DNA of 64,000 bases from NCBI GenBank assembly GCA_049603715.1, contig JBMYSW010000013.1, forward strand, positions 1 through 64,000, read 5' to 3'. Positions 42,449-51,399 of this stretch are shown piece by piece; position 1 is the first letter of the stretch; each line of letters starts with the position of its first letter. The notes under the pieces were generated by a model, which saw only the letters and a list, made by a program, of their open reading frames with translations, was not told the origin of the DNA and did no database searches. Position numbers and translations under genes: made by a program. The stretch is from Pontibacterium sp049603715 (GTDB taxonomy: Bacteria > Pseudomonadota > Gammaproteobacteria > Pseudomonadales > Balneatricaceae).

Positions 42449-43171
42449 ATGGGCAGAAGTTTCGAAGTACGTAAAGCATCTATGGCAAAAACCCAAGCAG
42501 CACGGGTTAAAGTCTTCTCAAAGTACGGTAAAGAGATTTACGTATGTGCAAAAAACGGTGGCTCAGACCCGAGCGCAAACTTGTCGCTACGCCGTTTGCT
42601 AGATAAAGCAAAAAAAGACCAAGTACCTAGCCACGTTATCGACCGTGCGTTTGAAAAGGCTGAAGGTGGCTCAGGTGAAGATTACTCAACAGCGCGCTAC
42701 GAGGGCTTTGGCCCAGGCGGTTGCATGGTGATTGTCGACTGTCTAACGGACAACAATAATCGCACCATCGGCGATGTACGTATCTGCTTTAACAAGGCAA
42801 AAGCCAAAATGGGTGCGCCAGGTGCGGTATCTCACATGTTTGATCATCAAGCCGTTTTGGCCTTTGCGGGCGATGATGAAGACGCTGTGCTTGAAGCCTT
42901 GATGATGGAAGACGTTGACGTTGCTGAAATCGAAATGGAAGACGGTGTAATTACGGTTTATGCGCCGCACACAGAGTTTTTTAAAGCAAAAACTGCTTTA
43001 ACTAACGCCTTCGGTGAAATCAACTTTGATGTGGAAGAGATTTCGTTTATCCCGCAAACAACTTGTGAGTTGAGTGGTGATGACGTTGCAGTATTTGAGC
43101 GTTTCTTGGATATGCTAAATGACTGCGAAGATGTACAAGAAGTTTATCACAACGCCGAAATCGCTGAGTAA
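42449..43171 (+). CDS. yeeN: YebC/PmpR family protein, YeeN type
   Basis: 240-aa protein of the YebC/TACO1 family. The opening MGRSFEVRKASMAKTQAARVKVFSKYGKEIYVCAKNGG is the YeeN form rather than MAGHSKWANI of YebC proper. Also NLSLRRLLDKAKKDQVPSHVIDRAFEKAEGG and a GPGG element. YebC-family members relieve ribosome stalling on proline-rich stretches or act as DNA-binding regulators; which applies here is not shown. Followed by a terminator. Confidence 0.9.
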   Translation: MGRSFEVRKASMAKTQAARVKVFSKYGKEIYVCAKNGGSDPSANLSLRRLLDKAKKDQVPSHVIDRAFEKAEGGSGEDYSTARYEGFGPGGCMVIVDCLTDNNNRTIGDVRICFNKAKAKMGAPGAVSHMFDHQAVLAFAGDDEDAVLEALMMEDVDVAEIEMEDGVITVYAPHTEFFKAKTALTNAFGEINFDVEEISFIPQTTCELSGDDVAVFERFLDMLNDCEDVQEVYHNAEIAE

Positions 43172-43189
43172 GTAGCGGCTGTTGTATAT

Positions 43190-43226
43190 AAGCCACTGAT
43201 GCCTTGGGCGTTGGTGGCTTTTTTAT
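43190..43226 (+). terminator. intrinsic terminator after yeeN
   Basis: AAGCCAC (43190-43196) and GTGGCTT (43214-43220) enclose a structured 17-nt loop and run into T at 43219-43224. Confidence 0.75.
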
Positions 43227-43262
43227 TTTGTAGTTATGGCTGGTTTGATAGAGGAATAGGCA

Positions 43263-43748
43263 ATGCAAATTCAAAAAGATACCGTGGCAAGCTTTCATTA
43301 CGTACTGTCTGAAGTGGGTGGTGAGGTAATCGAAGACTCTTCGGCGAACGATCCAATGGCCTACCTTCATGGTCACGAGAATATTTTTGCGGTGGTTGAA
43401 GAAGCGCTAGAAGGTAAGTCAGAGGGTGATCAGGTTGAAGTATCTGTGTCTCCGGCGCAGGGTTACGGCGAGCGTAACGAAGCCAATACGCAGCGTATTC
43501 CTCGCAAGCATATTTTGACCAAGGGTAAGCTGGCTCCGGGTATGGTGGTCAAGGTCAATACTGAGCAAGGCCCTAAGGATGCGTCGGTTAAAAAGGTGGG
43601 CCTTAAAATGGTCGACTTAGACACTAACCACCCTTTGGCCGGTAAGCAGCTGCACTTTGCTATCACGATTGTTTCTGTGCGTGAGGCAACAAGTGAAGAG
43701 TTGTCCCATGGTCACGCTCATGGCATTGGTGGTCATCAACATGACTAA
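43263..43748 (+). CDS. slyD: FKBP-type peptidyl-prolyl isomerase, SlyD
   Basis: 161-aa cytoplasmic prolyl isomerase and metal-binding chaperone. FKBP core with inserted flap: FHYVLSEVGGEVIEDSS, LHGHENIFAVVEEALEGK, VSPAQGYGERN, and HPLAGKQLHFAITIVSVREAT. The C-terminal tail has six histidines (HGHAHGIGGHQHD), short compared with E. coli SlyD but of the same nickel-binding type. Confidence 0.93.
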   Translation: MQIQKDTVASFHYVLSEVGGEVIEDSSANDPMAYLHGHENIFAVVEEALEGKSEGDQVEVSVSPAQGYGERNEANTQRIPRKHILTKGKLAPGMVVKVNTEQGPKDASVKKVGLKMVDLDTNHPLAGKQLHFAITIVSVREATSEELSHGHAHGIGGHQHD

Positions 43749-43789
43749 GTCGCTGTAGTAAACATCGGTTAAAGCTCGTTAAGGGCTAG

Positions 43790-43832
43790 AAACCCTCCGC
43801 TGTTGGATGAGCCAACGGCCGAGGGTTTTTTT
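43790..43832 (+). terminator. intrinsic terminator after slyD
   Basis: AAACCCTC (43790-43797) pairs with GAGGGTTT (43821-43828); inside is a second stem GTTGG-ATGAG-CCAAC. Seven T close it. Confidence 0.9.
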
Positions 43833-43999
43833 GTGCGTATAAGTTACTTAGAGTGCGCTTAGACATTGATCTACTTGTGTTTTTTTTAAGAAGAGCGCCC
43901 GCTATTGGCTGAGTCCCTTTACAATCCTTGCTTCAAATCTTTATTTGAACCCTCAACTACATGGCCAAACATGGCTAAATTTAAGCAAGGAGTAAGAAA

Positions 44000-45109
44000 A
44001 TGAATCCACTATTTATCAAAGGAGCAGACTTTTTTGACGATATCCAACCAGAGGAGAAGCCAGAGCTTCACTTCGTTGTGGTGTCGCATTTGCTGGACAA
44101 TCCGCAAATTTACCTAGACTGCCTCGCCAACATTGGAAATGTTGCCATGTTACTACCAAAGCCTCGCAGCGTGTGTCGTGCGACCTTGGAGGAGATGGAA
44201 TCTCGGTTTCATGTAATTTTGCGCAACCGTTCGCAGCTGGCTTCAGCTGAGGTGTGTGCGGCGCTGATCAATGACCAAGTTAATACGGGTCGTGTGGTGT
44301 TGATTGATATCGGTGGCTATTTTGCCCAAAACTTAGCGGCGCTTGAAGAGGGCTTAAATGCTCAGCTGTTGGGTGTGGTTGAAGTGACAGAAAACGGTCA
44401 TCAGCGTTACGAGGCTATTGGTGACTTACCGGTACCTGTGATGTCGCTTGCGCGAAGCCCCCTTAAAGGGCCGGAGGATTACTTGACCGGTCAGTCGATT
44501 GTTTATTCCGCCGAAGCTTTAATGCGTGAATGCCATCAAATTATGCAGGGCTTTAATGCCGTGGTGTTTGGTTACGGAAAAATTGGCCGCTCGATTGCTA
44601 AGGCGTTACATGCAAAAAACATTAACACCAAAATTGTCGAAATTGACCCAGTGCGGGCAATTGAGGCTCGGTCTCGCGGGTTTGATGTGCTTACCAAAGA
44701 AGAGGCGCTGCCCGCCAGTGATGTGATTTTTTGTGCCACGGGGCGAAAGTCGCTGTCTAACCACGATTTTAATCGCATTAAAAATGGTGCGTTTGTGTTC
44801 TCGGTGACCTCGTCGGACGATGAGCTAGACCTGTCGCGCGCCAATGCAGGCTTTGAGGTGACTCGTGTTACCGAGCATGTGGCTTGTTATTCTCGTTTAG
44901 GGCAGTTTTTTTACTTGGGTAATCACGGTAATGCCATCAACTTTATTCATAACGCAGAAGTTGGGCCTTATATCTTCTTGGTGCAAGGGGAGGTGATTAA
45001 AGCGGTAGAGCATCTGTGCAATAACAGTCTCGAGAACCGTTTGCAGGAGCTGCCTGTGGCCAAGCGCAAAGACTTAGCTCGACGATGGTTGGCGCACTTT
45101 GGGGCGTAG
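44000..45109 (+). CDS. S-adenosylhomocysteinase-like NAD-binding protein
   Basis: 369-aa protein related to the NAD-binding domain of S-adenosylhomocysteine hydrolase. The Rossmann region (from about residue 186) VVFGYGKIGRSIAKALHAKN...VEIDPVRAIEARSRGF parallels the second SAHH signature, followed by SDVIFCATG and a glycine/asparagine-rich LGNHGNAINF. The N-terminal 150 residues do not show the SAHH adenosine- and homocysteine-binding motifs, and the protein is shorter than the usual 430-470 aa. So it probably is not a true SAHH; the substrate is unknown. ATG behind AAGGAG, monocistronic. Confidence 0.65.
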   Translation: MNPLFIKGADFFDDIQPEEKPELHFVVVSHLLDNPQIYLDCLANIGNVAMLLPKPRSVCRATLEEMESRFHVILRNRSQLASAEVCAALINDQVNTGRVVLIDIGGYFAQNLAALEEGLNAQLLGVVEVTENGHQRYEAIGDLPVPVMSLARSPLKGPEDYLTGQSIVYSAEALMRECHQIMQGFNAVVFGYGKIGRSIAKALHAKNINTKIVEIDPVRAIEARSRGFDVLTKEEALPASDVIFCATGRKSLSNHDFNRIKNGAFVFSVTSSDDELDLSRANAGFEVTRVTEHVACYSRLGQFFYLGNHGNAINFIHNAEVGPYIFLVQGEVIKAVEHLCNNSLENRLQELPVAKRKDLARRWLAHFGA

Positions 45110-45221
45110 TTAATAGCGCAATACCTAACGTTGTTACTGCCTGCGTGAGGAGTAGTTAGGGCGCGAACAGAAGGGATGAGTTTGCAGGAATGCCAACTAG
45201 AATGACGAAACTAGCGCGCAC

Positions 45222-45248
45222 AAAAAAGGCGCTCAATGAGCGCCTTTT
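45222..45248. terminator. bidirectional terminator between convergent genes
   Basis: A run, GGCGCTC (45228-45234), AAT loop, GAGCGCC (45238-45244), T run. Symmetric, so it can stop both the SAHH-like gene (plus) and rpsA (minus). Confidence 0.9.
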
Positions 45249-45265
45249 ATTATGGAGTAAGAAGA

Positions 45266-46945
45266 TTACTTCTTAGCAGCCATTTGAGCCTTGATCAATT
45301 CACCGATTGTAGTTGGGCCAGAAACCTCAACTTCAGTGTTTTGAACCGCTTTCAGTGCAGCTTTCTCTTCAGCTTGGTCTTTCGCGCGGATAGACAAGTT
45401 GATTGCACGGTTACGACGATCGATAGCGATGATTTTCGCTTCAACTTCATCACCTTCTTTTAGTACAGCAGAAACGTCTTCAGTACGCTCAGCTGCTACT
45501 TCAGAAGCTTTAAGAGTTGCTTCGATGCCTTCTTCGATTTCGATAGTTGCAGCTTTAGCGTCAACGGCAATTACTTTACCAGTTACGATAGCGCCTTTAT
45601 CGTTCTTAGTTACGAAGTCAGCGAATGGGTCGTTTTCAAGTTGCTTAACGCCAAGAGAGATACGCTCTTTCTCTGCGTCGATAGACAAGATAACCGCTTC
45701 AACTTCGTCGCCTTTCTTGAATTGACGAAGTGCTGCTTCAGCGTCTGCTTCCCAAGTGATGTCAGACATGTGAACTAGACCGTCTAGCTCGTCTTCTAGA
45801 CCAACAAAGATACCGAAGTCAGTAATTGTTTTGATGGTACCAGATACTTTATCGCCAGCAGAGTATTGCTCAGCGAAAGTAGTCCATGGGTTAGCAGCAC
45901 ACTGCTTGATGCCTAGAGAAATACGACGACGCTCCTCGTCGACGTCCAAGATCATCACTTCTACAGCGTCACCGATTTGAACAACTTTAGATGGGTGGAT
46001 GTTCTTGTTAGTCCAAGACATTTCAGAAACGTGTACTAGACCTTCTACGCCGTCTTCAATAGAAGCGAAGCAGCCGTAGTCTGTAAGGTTAGTGATCTTA
46101 GCTTGAACCTTGCTACCTGCTGGGTAACGGTTCTTGATAGCTTCCCATGGATCTTCAGACAATTGCTTAAGACCAAGAGAGATACGACCAGTTTCTTTGT
46201 CGAACTTGATGATTTTAACGTTGATTTCATCACCTGGGTTAAGCATTTCGCTTGGGTGAGAAATACGCTTCCAAGCCATGTCGGTGATGTGTAGTAGGCC
46301 GTCAACACCGCCCAAGTCGATGAATGCACCGTAGTTGGTAAGGTTCTTAACGAAGCCTTTAACGCTTTGACCTTCTTCAAGAGAGCTAAGAAGTTCGTCA
46401 CGTTGAGCGCTGTTAGCTTCTTGAAGCACAGCACGGCGAGAAACAACAACGTTGTTACGTTTTTGGTCAAGCTTGATTAGTTTGAATTCAAGCTCTTTAC
46501 CTTCTAGGTGATCTACGTCACGTACTGGACGAACATCTACCAAAGAACCAGGTAGGAAACCTTGGATGTTGTTGATGCTAACAGTGAAGCCGCCTTTGAC
46601 CTTACCAGAGATAACGCCTTTAACCACTTCTTCAGCATCGAACTTCTGCTTAAGAACGTCCCAAGCCTCTGCGCGTTTCGCTTTTTCACGAGACAGGCGA
46701 GTCTCACCGAAGCCGTCTTCTACAGCTTCTAGAGATACTTTAACTTCATCACCGATTGCGATTTCTAGTTCGTTCGCATCGTTCAAGAATTGTGAACGTG
46801 GGATGATAGCTTCAGATTTAAGGCCAGCGTTAACAGTAACCCAGTCGCTGTCGATATCGATAACTTCACCAGTTACCAATGAACCAGGGGTCATGTCTAC
46901 GTTAGAAAGGGATTCAGCAAACAGTTCAGCAAAGCTTTCGCTCAT
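45266..46945 (-). CDS. rpsA: 30S ribosomal protein S1
   Basis: 559-aa protein with six S1 RNA-binding domains, which delivers mRNA to the ribosome. Repeated elements mark the domains: GLKSEAIIPRSQF, NIQGFLPGSLVD, GGVDGLLHITDMAW, DGVEGLVHVSEMSW, DELDGLVHMSDITW, and a final degenerate one. Length is that of E. coli S1. ATG follows GGAAAA. Codon use is strongly biased, as expected of a highly expressed gene. Confidence 0.98.
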   Translation of the reverse strand: MSESFAELFAESLSNVDMTPGSLVTGEVIDIDSDWVTVNAGLKSEAIIPRSQFLNDANELEIAIGDEVKVSLEAVEDGFGETRLSREKAKRAEAWDVLKQKFDAEEVVKGVISGKVKGGFTVSINNIQGFLPGSLVDVRPVRDVDHLEGKELEFKLIKLDQKRNNVVVSRRAVLQEANSAQRDELLSSLEEGQSVKGFVKNLTNYGAFIDLGGVDGLLHITDMAWKRISHPSEMLNPGDEINVKIIKFDKETGRISLGLKQLSEDPWEAIKNRYPAGSKVQAKITNLTDYGCFASIEDGVEGLVHVSEMSWTNKNIHPSKVVQIGDAVEVMILDVDEERRRISLGIKQCAANPWTTFAEQYSAGDKVSGTIKTITDFGIFVGLEDELDGLVHMSDITWEADAEAALRQFKKGDEVEAVILSIDAEKERISLGVKQLENDPFADFVTKNDKGAIVTGKVIAVDAKAATIEIEEGIEATLKASEVAAERTEDVSAVLKEGDEVEAKIIAIDRRNRAINLSIRAKDQAEEKAALKAVQNTEVEVSGPTTIGELIKAQMAAKK

Positions 46946-47114
46946 GGATATTTTCCTATGTAGGCTGACAATAGCGTCAGCACTTTAGCCTATATTTTCG
47001 GACATATAGGGTCAGATTAATAACGCACGGGTGCCACCTGCACGACAAACAAGGTTTGTTAACACAAGCTTGTCGCTTTAATGCAAGCCCGAAAGCACTC
47101 GGTGCGTAAAAAGA

Positions 47115-47126
47115 GCGCGTATTATA
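47115..47126 (-). promoter_or_regulatory. rpsA: rpsA promoter -10 with G+C-rich discriminator
   Basis: On the minus strand TATAAT (47126-47121) is followed by ACGCGC. A perfect -10 with a G+C-rich discriminator is typical of stringently controlled ribosomal promoters. The -35 is weak. Distance to the start codon is about 170 bp, leaving a long leader of the kind in which S1 autoregulates in E. coli. Confidence 0.55.
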
Positions 47127-47165
47127 CGGCAGTTAGGTGCGAATAACACGCGTTTTTGGTGAGGA

Positions 47166-47945
47166 TTACGGCAGGTATTGTGCAGTTTGAGCTAAAAAAG
47201 CTTGGTCGCAAGGTGTCATAACTAAGGAAAGGTCGTTGCGCAGTTGCGTCGACATACCGTCGTTAGACAGAGTTTCGAAGTAGTTAAGAAGAGCGCGTGA
47301 CTCTGCTGCGTTGTTAGCGGCGAGCTCAACGCCTTCGCCGACACAAAAAGCATACTCGGCTAAGGAGGAGCTTATGATGGTGTTGCGCACTTCTGGAGTC
47401 ATTCGTCCGTAAGCCTTTTTTAACAACTGGTGATAGGCCTCTACGGAAGCCAACGTCATTATTTCGACCTGACGGTTGTCGTAGCGAACGATACTCGCAT
47501 CTTTTAAAAGTAAGCGCTTTAGTTCTTGGCCAACTTGTCTAAGTTCCTCTGTGAGTGTTTCAGGTGCAAACCGTTCGTTTAGGCGCTTATATTCTTCTAA
47601 TTCAGCAATAACCGCTTCAAGGTCACTGATTTGTACTCGCAGGGCCTTGTTGTCGGCGAGCAGCATAGAGCGCTCCGCTTTTAGGCCGTTGATTACCCGT
47701 TCCACGGGGGTGAGAGGCTCAGGCTCTAGGGTCGGTGCAATGACACCCTCGTTTAGAATATTTTCGCCGGATATATGCGGGCTGACGGGTTTGGGAGGAG
47801 CTAACCCTTCCCCGAAACTTGCGAGCGCTTGATCATTTTTTTCGGTTTGGGTGCTGAGCGCCTGATAGGCAAAAAAACCGCCAATGCCCAGAATGCCAGC
47901 AATGATAGGTGACGCCATCATTAGGACGATGGTTTTTTGTTGCAT
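47166..47945 (-). CDS. hypothetical membrane-anchored coiled-coil protein
   Basis: 259-aa protein, not recognised as a named family. Start at the ATG at 47945 (MQQKTIVLMMASPII) behind GGGAG; the frame from 47978 adds an unsupported 11 residues. One N-terminal TM helix (about residues 5-25), a proline-rich linker, a coiled coil about 80-140 (LKAERSMLLADNKALRVQISDLEAVIAELEEYKRLNERF), and a helical C-terminal domain with two cysteines (AFCVGEG, TPCDQAF). It looks periplasmic. Neighbours give no clue. Confidence 0.6.
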   Translation of the reverse strand: MQQKTIVLMMASPIIAGILGIGGFFAYQALSTQTEKNDQALASFGEGLAPPKPVSPHISGENILNEGVIAPTLEPEPLTPVERVINGLKAERSMLLADNKALRVQISDLEAVIAELEEYKRLNERFAPETLTEELRQVGQELKRLLLKDASIVRYDNRQVEIMTLASVEAYHQLLKKAYGRMTPEVRNTIISSSLAEYAFCVGEGVELAANNAAESRALLNYFETLSNDGMSTQLRNDLSLVMTPCDQAFLAQTAQYLP

Positions 47946-48191
47946 ATTCGGTGACTCCCATGCGCGTGAAGCACGCATATTTTTTATTTAGCCTAGCCTG
48001 CACTGGTTCGACTGATTCTTTAACGGGTTAACGGCCAAGCTGACTATTTAATTAGTTTAGTAGATCTACGTAATAATCCTATGTGTAGTGTCTGGCTTTT
48101 CAGGTAAGAGTTTAGTGCAGGGGGAGATTGTGTGCAGGTGGATGAGTGCCGAAGGTGTATGTGTCTTGTCGAGAAGGGTTTTGATGCCAAG

Positions 48192-48226
48192 AAAACACCA
48201 CACTGCGCCTAACGCCGTGTGGTGTT
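48192..48226 (-). terminator. intrinsic terminator after the tail-specific protease gene
   Basis: Minus-strand AACACCACAC and GTGTGGTGTT enclose a 13-nt loop and lead into TTTT (plus positions 48226-48192). It begins 7 bp beyond the protease stop. Confidence 0.8.
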
Positions 48227-48232
48227 GTTGCT

Positions 48233-50299
48233 CTAGTTTCCAGAAGGGTAGAGTGCGTCAATGAGAATCCGGCCTGTCTCAAGAAGGTAGGCTTCTTCAA
48301 CGGGGTTGATTGGGTCGCCGTTTTCGTCTTTTTCAAGGCTTTGCTTTTTTGCCTCGTCAAGGCTGGCAAAAGGCTCTTCGCCTTTTGCGGTGCGACGAGC
48401 ATTTTCAATCGCCAATTGTCGTGCATCGTTGGCTTCACGTTCTTTTTGCGCGGCTTCTAGGTTTAGCGAAACCTCTTCTACCTCTTGCAAATCGTCGAAG
48501 TGCTGGCGCTGCGCAATCACATATTTAAAGTCTGGGTCGCTATCAATACGCGCCTGATGCGGGCCGCGTAGCTGATCGATCAGAGGCGTGAGGTCGGCAG
48601 AAGCGTAACCCACAGGTTTCACTTCGTCCCATGCCAGAGCGCCCTCGGTAGAGCTCTCGCCAAAGGTGTCTGGATCAAAGCGACTTGGGAATAGAATATC
48701 GGGTTCCACCCCTTTGTGCTGCGTGCTCGCACCAGAGATGCGGTAAAACTTACTGGTGGTTAGTTTTACTTGGCCTGCTGTTAGATCAATCAAGCCTTGT
48801 GCTGTACCTTTACCGAAGGTGGTTTCACCCACGACCAGCGCTCGCCCGTAGTCTTGCATGGCGCCCGCAAAAATTTCAGAAGCTGAGGCTGAAGAGCGAT
48901 TCACAATAACAGCAAGTGGGCCGTCGTAAGCAAGGTAAGGGTTTTGGTCCACCAATACGCGAACCGTGCCGGCGCGGTCTCTAAGCTGAACCACAGGGCC
49001 TCGCTCAATGAAAAGGCCAGTAAGAGATTGGGCCTCTGATAACGAGCCGCCGCCGTTATTACGGAGGTCGATAATCAGTGCGCTGATCTCTTCATTACGC
49101 ATCTCGTGAATGAGGTTATCAACGTCGCGTGTGGTGCTTTTAAAGTCTTTTTCGCCACGTTGCATTGCAGCAAAATCAAGGTAAAAAGTAGGTATTTCAA
49201 TCACACCAAAGCGGGCTGTTTTGCCTTCGTGCTCTACCTCTATGATTTTGCTTTTGGCGCTTTGGTCTTCGAGCTTAATTTTGTTGCGCACAATTTTAAT
49301 GATGCGGGCAGGTTGGTCGAGGCTGCCTTTGGTCTTGACCTCTAAGCGAACCGTAGAGCCCCGTGGACCGCGAATTAAATCCACTACATCATCTAAGCGC
49401 CAGTCCACAACGTCCTCGATCGGGCCGTCTTCATCTTGGCCAACTCCGATAATGAGATCGGTAGGGTGTAGCTGGCCTGTTTTTTCCGCAGGGCTCGCGG
49501 GCATGATTCTAACGACCTCGGTAAAGCCGTTGTCTGTTTTAAGCACTGCGCCAATTCCGTCGAGGGACAGGCGCATGTTAATGGCAAACTCTTCTTTGTT
49601 GCGTGGCGAAAAGTAGCTGGTGTGGGGATCGTACTGGGCGCTAAACATATTCACGTAAGTTTGAAATATGTCTTCGCTCTTTGTTTGCTCCAAACGCTTT
49701 TGTTGGGTCTCGTAACGTTTAATCAGCTGCTTACGTGCGGCGTCGTATTCTCGCCCAGAGTTGAGCAGGCCCAACATGGCGTTCTTGGTTTGTTTGCGAA
49801 AGCGCTCTTTTGCCTCAAGTGTATTGGCGGGCCAAGGCTGGTCGGCGCTATCTAATAAAAGGCTTTCGTCCTTGGTAAAGTCGAAAGGTTTATCTTGGGC
49901 AAGTAGGAATAAAACCGAGGATAAACGCTCGTCAAAGCGCTGAAGGTATAGGTTATAAATAGCGTAACCAGGCGTTGGGTCGCCTGACTTTAGTGCTTCA
50001 TCAAGGCGGGTTTCATAGCGACGAAGTTTGTCGATATCGGCCTGAGTAAAAAGCGCTTTATTGGGGTCAAGATGATCAATGTAGCGATCAAAAACTGCTG
50101 TTGAAAAAGCGTCGTTTACTTCGATGTTTTCGTAGTGAAATTGACTTAGCTTTGTATAGGCGTCGATAAGCACGTCGCGGTGCTGCGGTTCAGGGCTTAG
50201 CTCGGTAACTTGAGCCAGCACTGGCAGCGAAAATGTAGCGGCAACCATAGCGCTTGAGAGCGCGAGGCGACGTAGACCTTTAATTGCGGATATCTGCAT
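48233..50299 (-). CDS. prc: carboxy-terminal processing (tail-specific) protease
   Basis: 688-aa periplasmic S41-family protease that trims or degrades proteins from the C terminus, including peptidoglycan hydrolases. Start at the ATG at 50299 (MQISAIKGLRRLALSS) with signal peptide ending VLA-Q; the extra 7 residues from 50320 are unsupported. N-terminal helical domain, PDZ (about 230-330: GIGAVLKTDNGFTEVVRIMPASPAEKTG), then protease core with the Ser in NRSSASASE (about residue 472) and Lys in TFGKGTAQ (about 497). C-terminal DUF3340-like part. Size and order match Prc/Tsp rather than the shorter CtpA. Confidence 0.95.
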   Translation of the reverse strand: MQISAIKGLRRLALSSAMVAATFSLPVLAQVTELSPEPQHRDVLIDAYTKLSQFHYENIEVNDAFSTAVFDRYIDHLDPNKALFTQADIDKLRRYETRLDEALKSGDPTPGYAIYNLYLQRFDERLSSVLFLLAQDKPFDFTKDESLLLDSADQPWPANTLEAKERFRKQTKNAMLGLLNSGREYDAARKQLIKRYETQQKRLEQTKSEDIFQTYVNMFSAQYDPHTSYFSPRNKEEFAINMRLSLDGIGAVLKTDNGFTEVVRIMPASPAEKTGQLHPTDLIIGVGQDEDGPIEDVVDWRLDDVVDLIRGPRGSTVRLEVKTKGSLDQPARIIKIVRNKIKLEDQSAKSKIIEVEHEGKTARFGVIEIPTFYLDFAAMQRGEKDFKSTTRDVDNLIHEMRNEEISALIIDLRNNGGGSLSEAQSLTGLFIERGPVVQLRDRAGTVRVLVDQNPYLAYDGPLAVIVNRSSASASEIFAGAMQDYGRALVVGETTFGKGTAQGLIDLTAGQVKLTTSKFYRISGASTQHKGVEPDILFPSRFDPDTFGESSTEGALAWDEVKPVGYASADLTPLIDQLRGPHQARIDSDPDFKYVIAQRQHFDDLQEVEEVSLNLEAAQKEREANDARQLAIENARRTAKGEEPFASLDEAKKQSLEKDENGDPINPVEEAYLLETGRILIDALYPSGN

Positions 50300-50775
50300 A
50301 ATTAACCTTAATTTGTCCAAGTGCCCGAGTAGGCGTTAAAACGCCATGAGTTGGTTGAACGGGTACGGAGCTATGAGCGTTAGTGTTGAACGAAAGCAGC
50401 CCATAGTTATGTTTACTTGATAAACAGGGTTTGGAGCACTGGTCATGGGTATTGTGCGCTGGTGCACACAAGCGAAGTAAGTAAGCGAAGCTCAAATGGG
50501 GCTTTTTTACTAAGGGGTGCTGGGTAAAAGAGCAAAGATGCTGCACGCCGAGAGTCCTTACTTTGCGGGTGTTGTTTATCAACCCTATGCCAACAAGCTA
50601 CCATAGAGCGAACTTTAGTGACAAGCGGCGGGTGGCTGCCAAAAGCGTGCTCGGGTCGATTGCATTAATAACCTACTCATATTTGTTATAACTCGCGGTA
50701 AGTATTTGTTAGTTATGTGAAGATTAGCTGAAAATCACAAGATGTGTGAAAGCGTTTAGGCAAAGGGGTAATAAA
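50300..50775. other. 476-bp divergent intergenic region
   Basis: Separates the protease (minus) from the FKBP lipoprotein (plus) and should hold both promoters. A perfect hairpin GGCGTT-AA-AACGCC (50332-50345) lies in the protease leader, 33 nt upstream of its ATG. A minus-strand ORF of 100 codons (50280-50582) overlaps the protease start and lacks protein character. Nothing else recognised. Confidence 0.5.
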
Positions 50776-51336
50776 GTGGAACAACAAAAATCGGCTCGAC
50801 GCTTAAAGGTGCTGGGTGCCGTAACGGTGGGGCTTGTGCTTTCTATGGGTCTTGTGGGCTGCGGCGAGTCGGAAGAAAAGCAGGCATTTCGCCAAAACCT
50901 CATTGAAAAAGCCCTTAATGATGATACGCGCAAGGCGGGTGAAGCCTTTTTGGCCGCCAATAAACAACGTGAAGGAGTGGTGACACTGCCTTCAGGGCTG
51001 CAATATGAGGTATTGGCTTCTGCTCCAGAGCAAACCTCATCGTTGGTACAGGTGACGATGGCTAAGGGGGTTGAGGTGCACTATCGCGGTGAAACCATAG
51101 AGGGTGTGGAGTTTGAAAGCACTTTGGCGGGTGAGCCCGTGCGTTTAGAGGTAAAAAAGCTCTTGCGTGGTTGGCAGCAAGCGTTGCTTAAAATGCGCCC
51201 TGGTGATCATTGGCGTTTGTTTGTGCCTGCAGACTTGGCCTATGGCGCGCGGAGTCCGTCTGAATTGATACCTGCAAACTCCGCTTTGGTATTTGAGCTA
51301 GAGTTAAAAAAGGTATATTACATTAGTCCGCCATAG
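50776..51336 (+). CDS. FKBP-type peptidyl-prolyl isomerase lipoprotein
   Basis: 186-aa outer-membrane or periplasmic lipoprotein of the FkpA/Mip group, helping fold exported proteins. GTG start at 50776 (EQQKSARRLKVLG) chosen because AAAGGGG lies 7 nt upstream; the GTG at 50746 has none. Lipobox LVGC at about residue 29. A short helical N-terminal spacer precedes the FKBP domain (about 75-184: GVEVHYRGETIEGVEFEST, RGWQQALLKMRPGDHWRLFVPADLAYG, LIPANSALVFELEL). The dimerisation helix of FkpA/Mip is shorter than usual. Confidence 0.88.
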   Translation: MEQQKSARRLKVLGAVTVGLVLSMGLVGCGESEEKQAFRQNLIEKALNDDTRKAGEAFLAANKQREGVVTLPSGLQYEVLASAPEQTSSLVQVTMAKGVEVHYRGETIEGVEFESTLAGEPVRLEVKKLLRGWQQALLKMRPGDHWRLFVPADLAYGARSPSELIPANSALVFELELKKVYYISPP

Positions 51337-51399
51337 GGTATAAGTTGCTTTTATATCTTATTGTTTTTGATTTGGTTTTTAACGTTTAGAGTAGACAGA

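Noticed and set aside
45399..45725. Plus-strand frames opposite rpsA (also 46566-46988)
   Set aside because: Shadows of the strongly codon-biased rpsA gene.
46045..46470. 141-codon minus-strand frame overlapping rpsA
   Set aside because: Out-of-frame reading of rpsA on the same strand; no start signal and no domain pattern.
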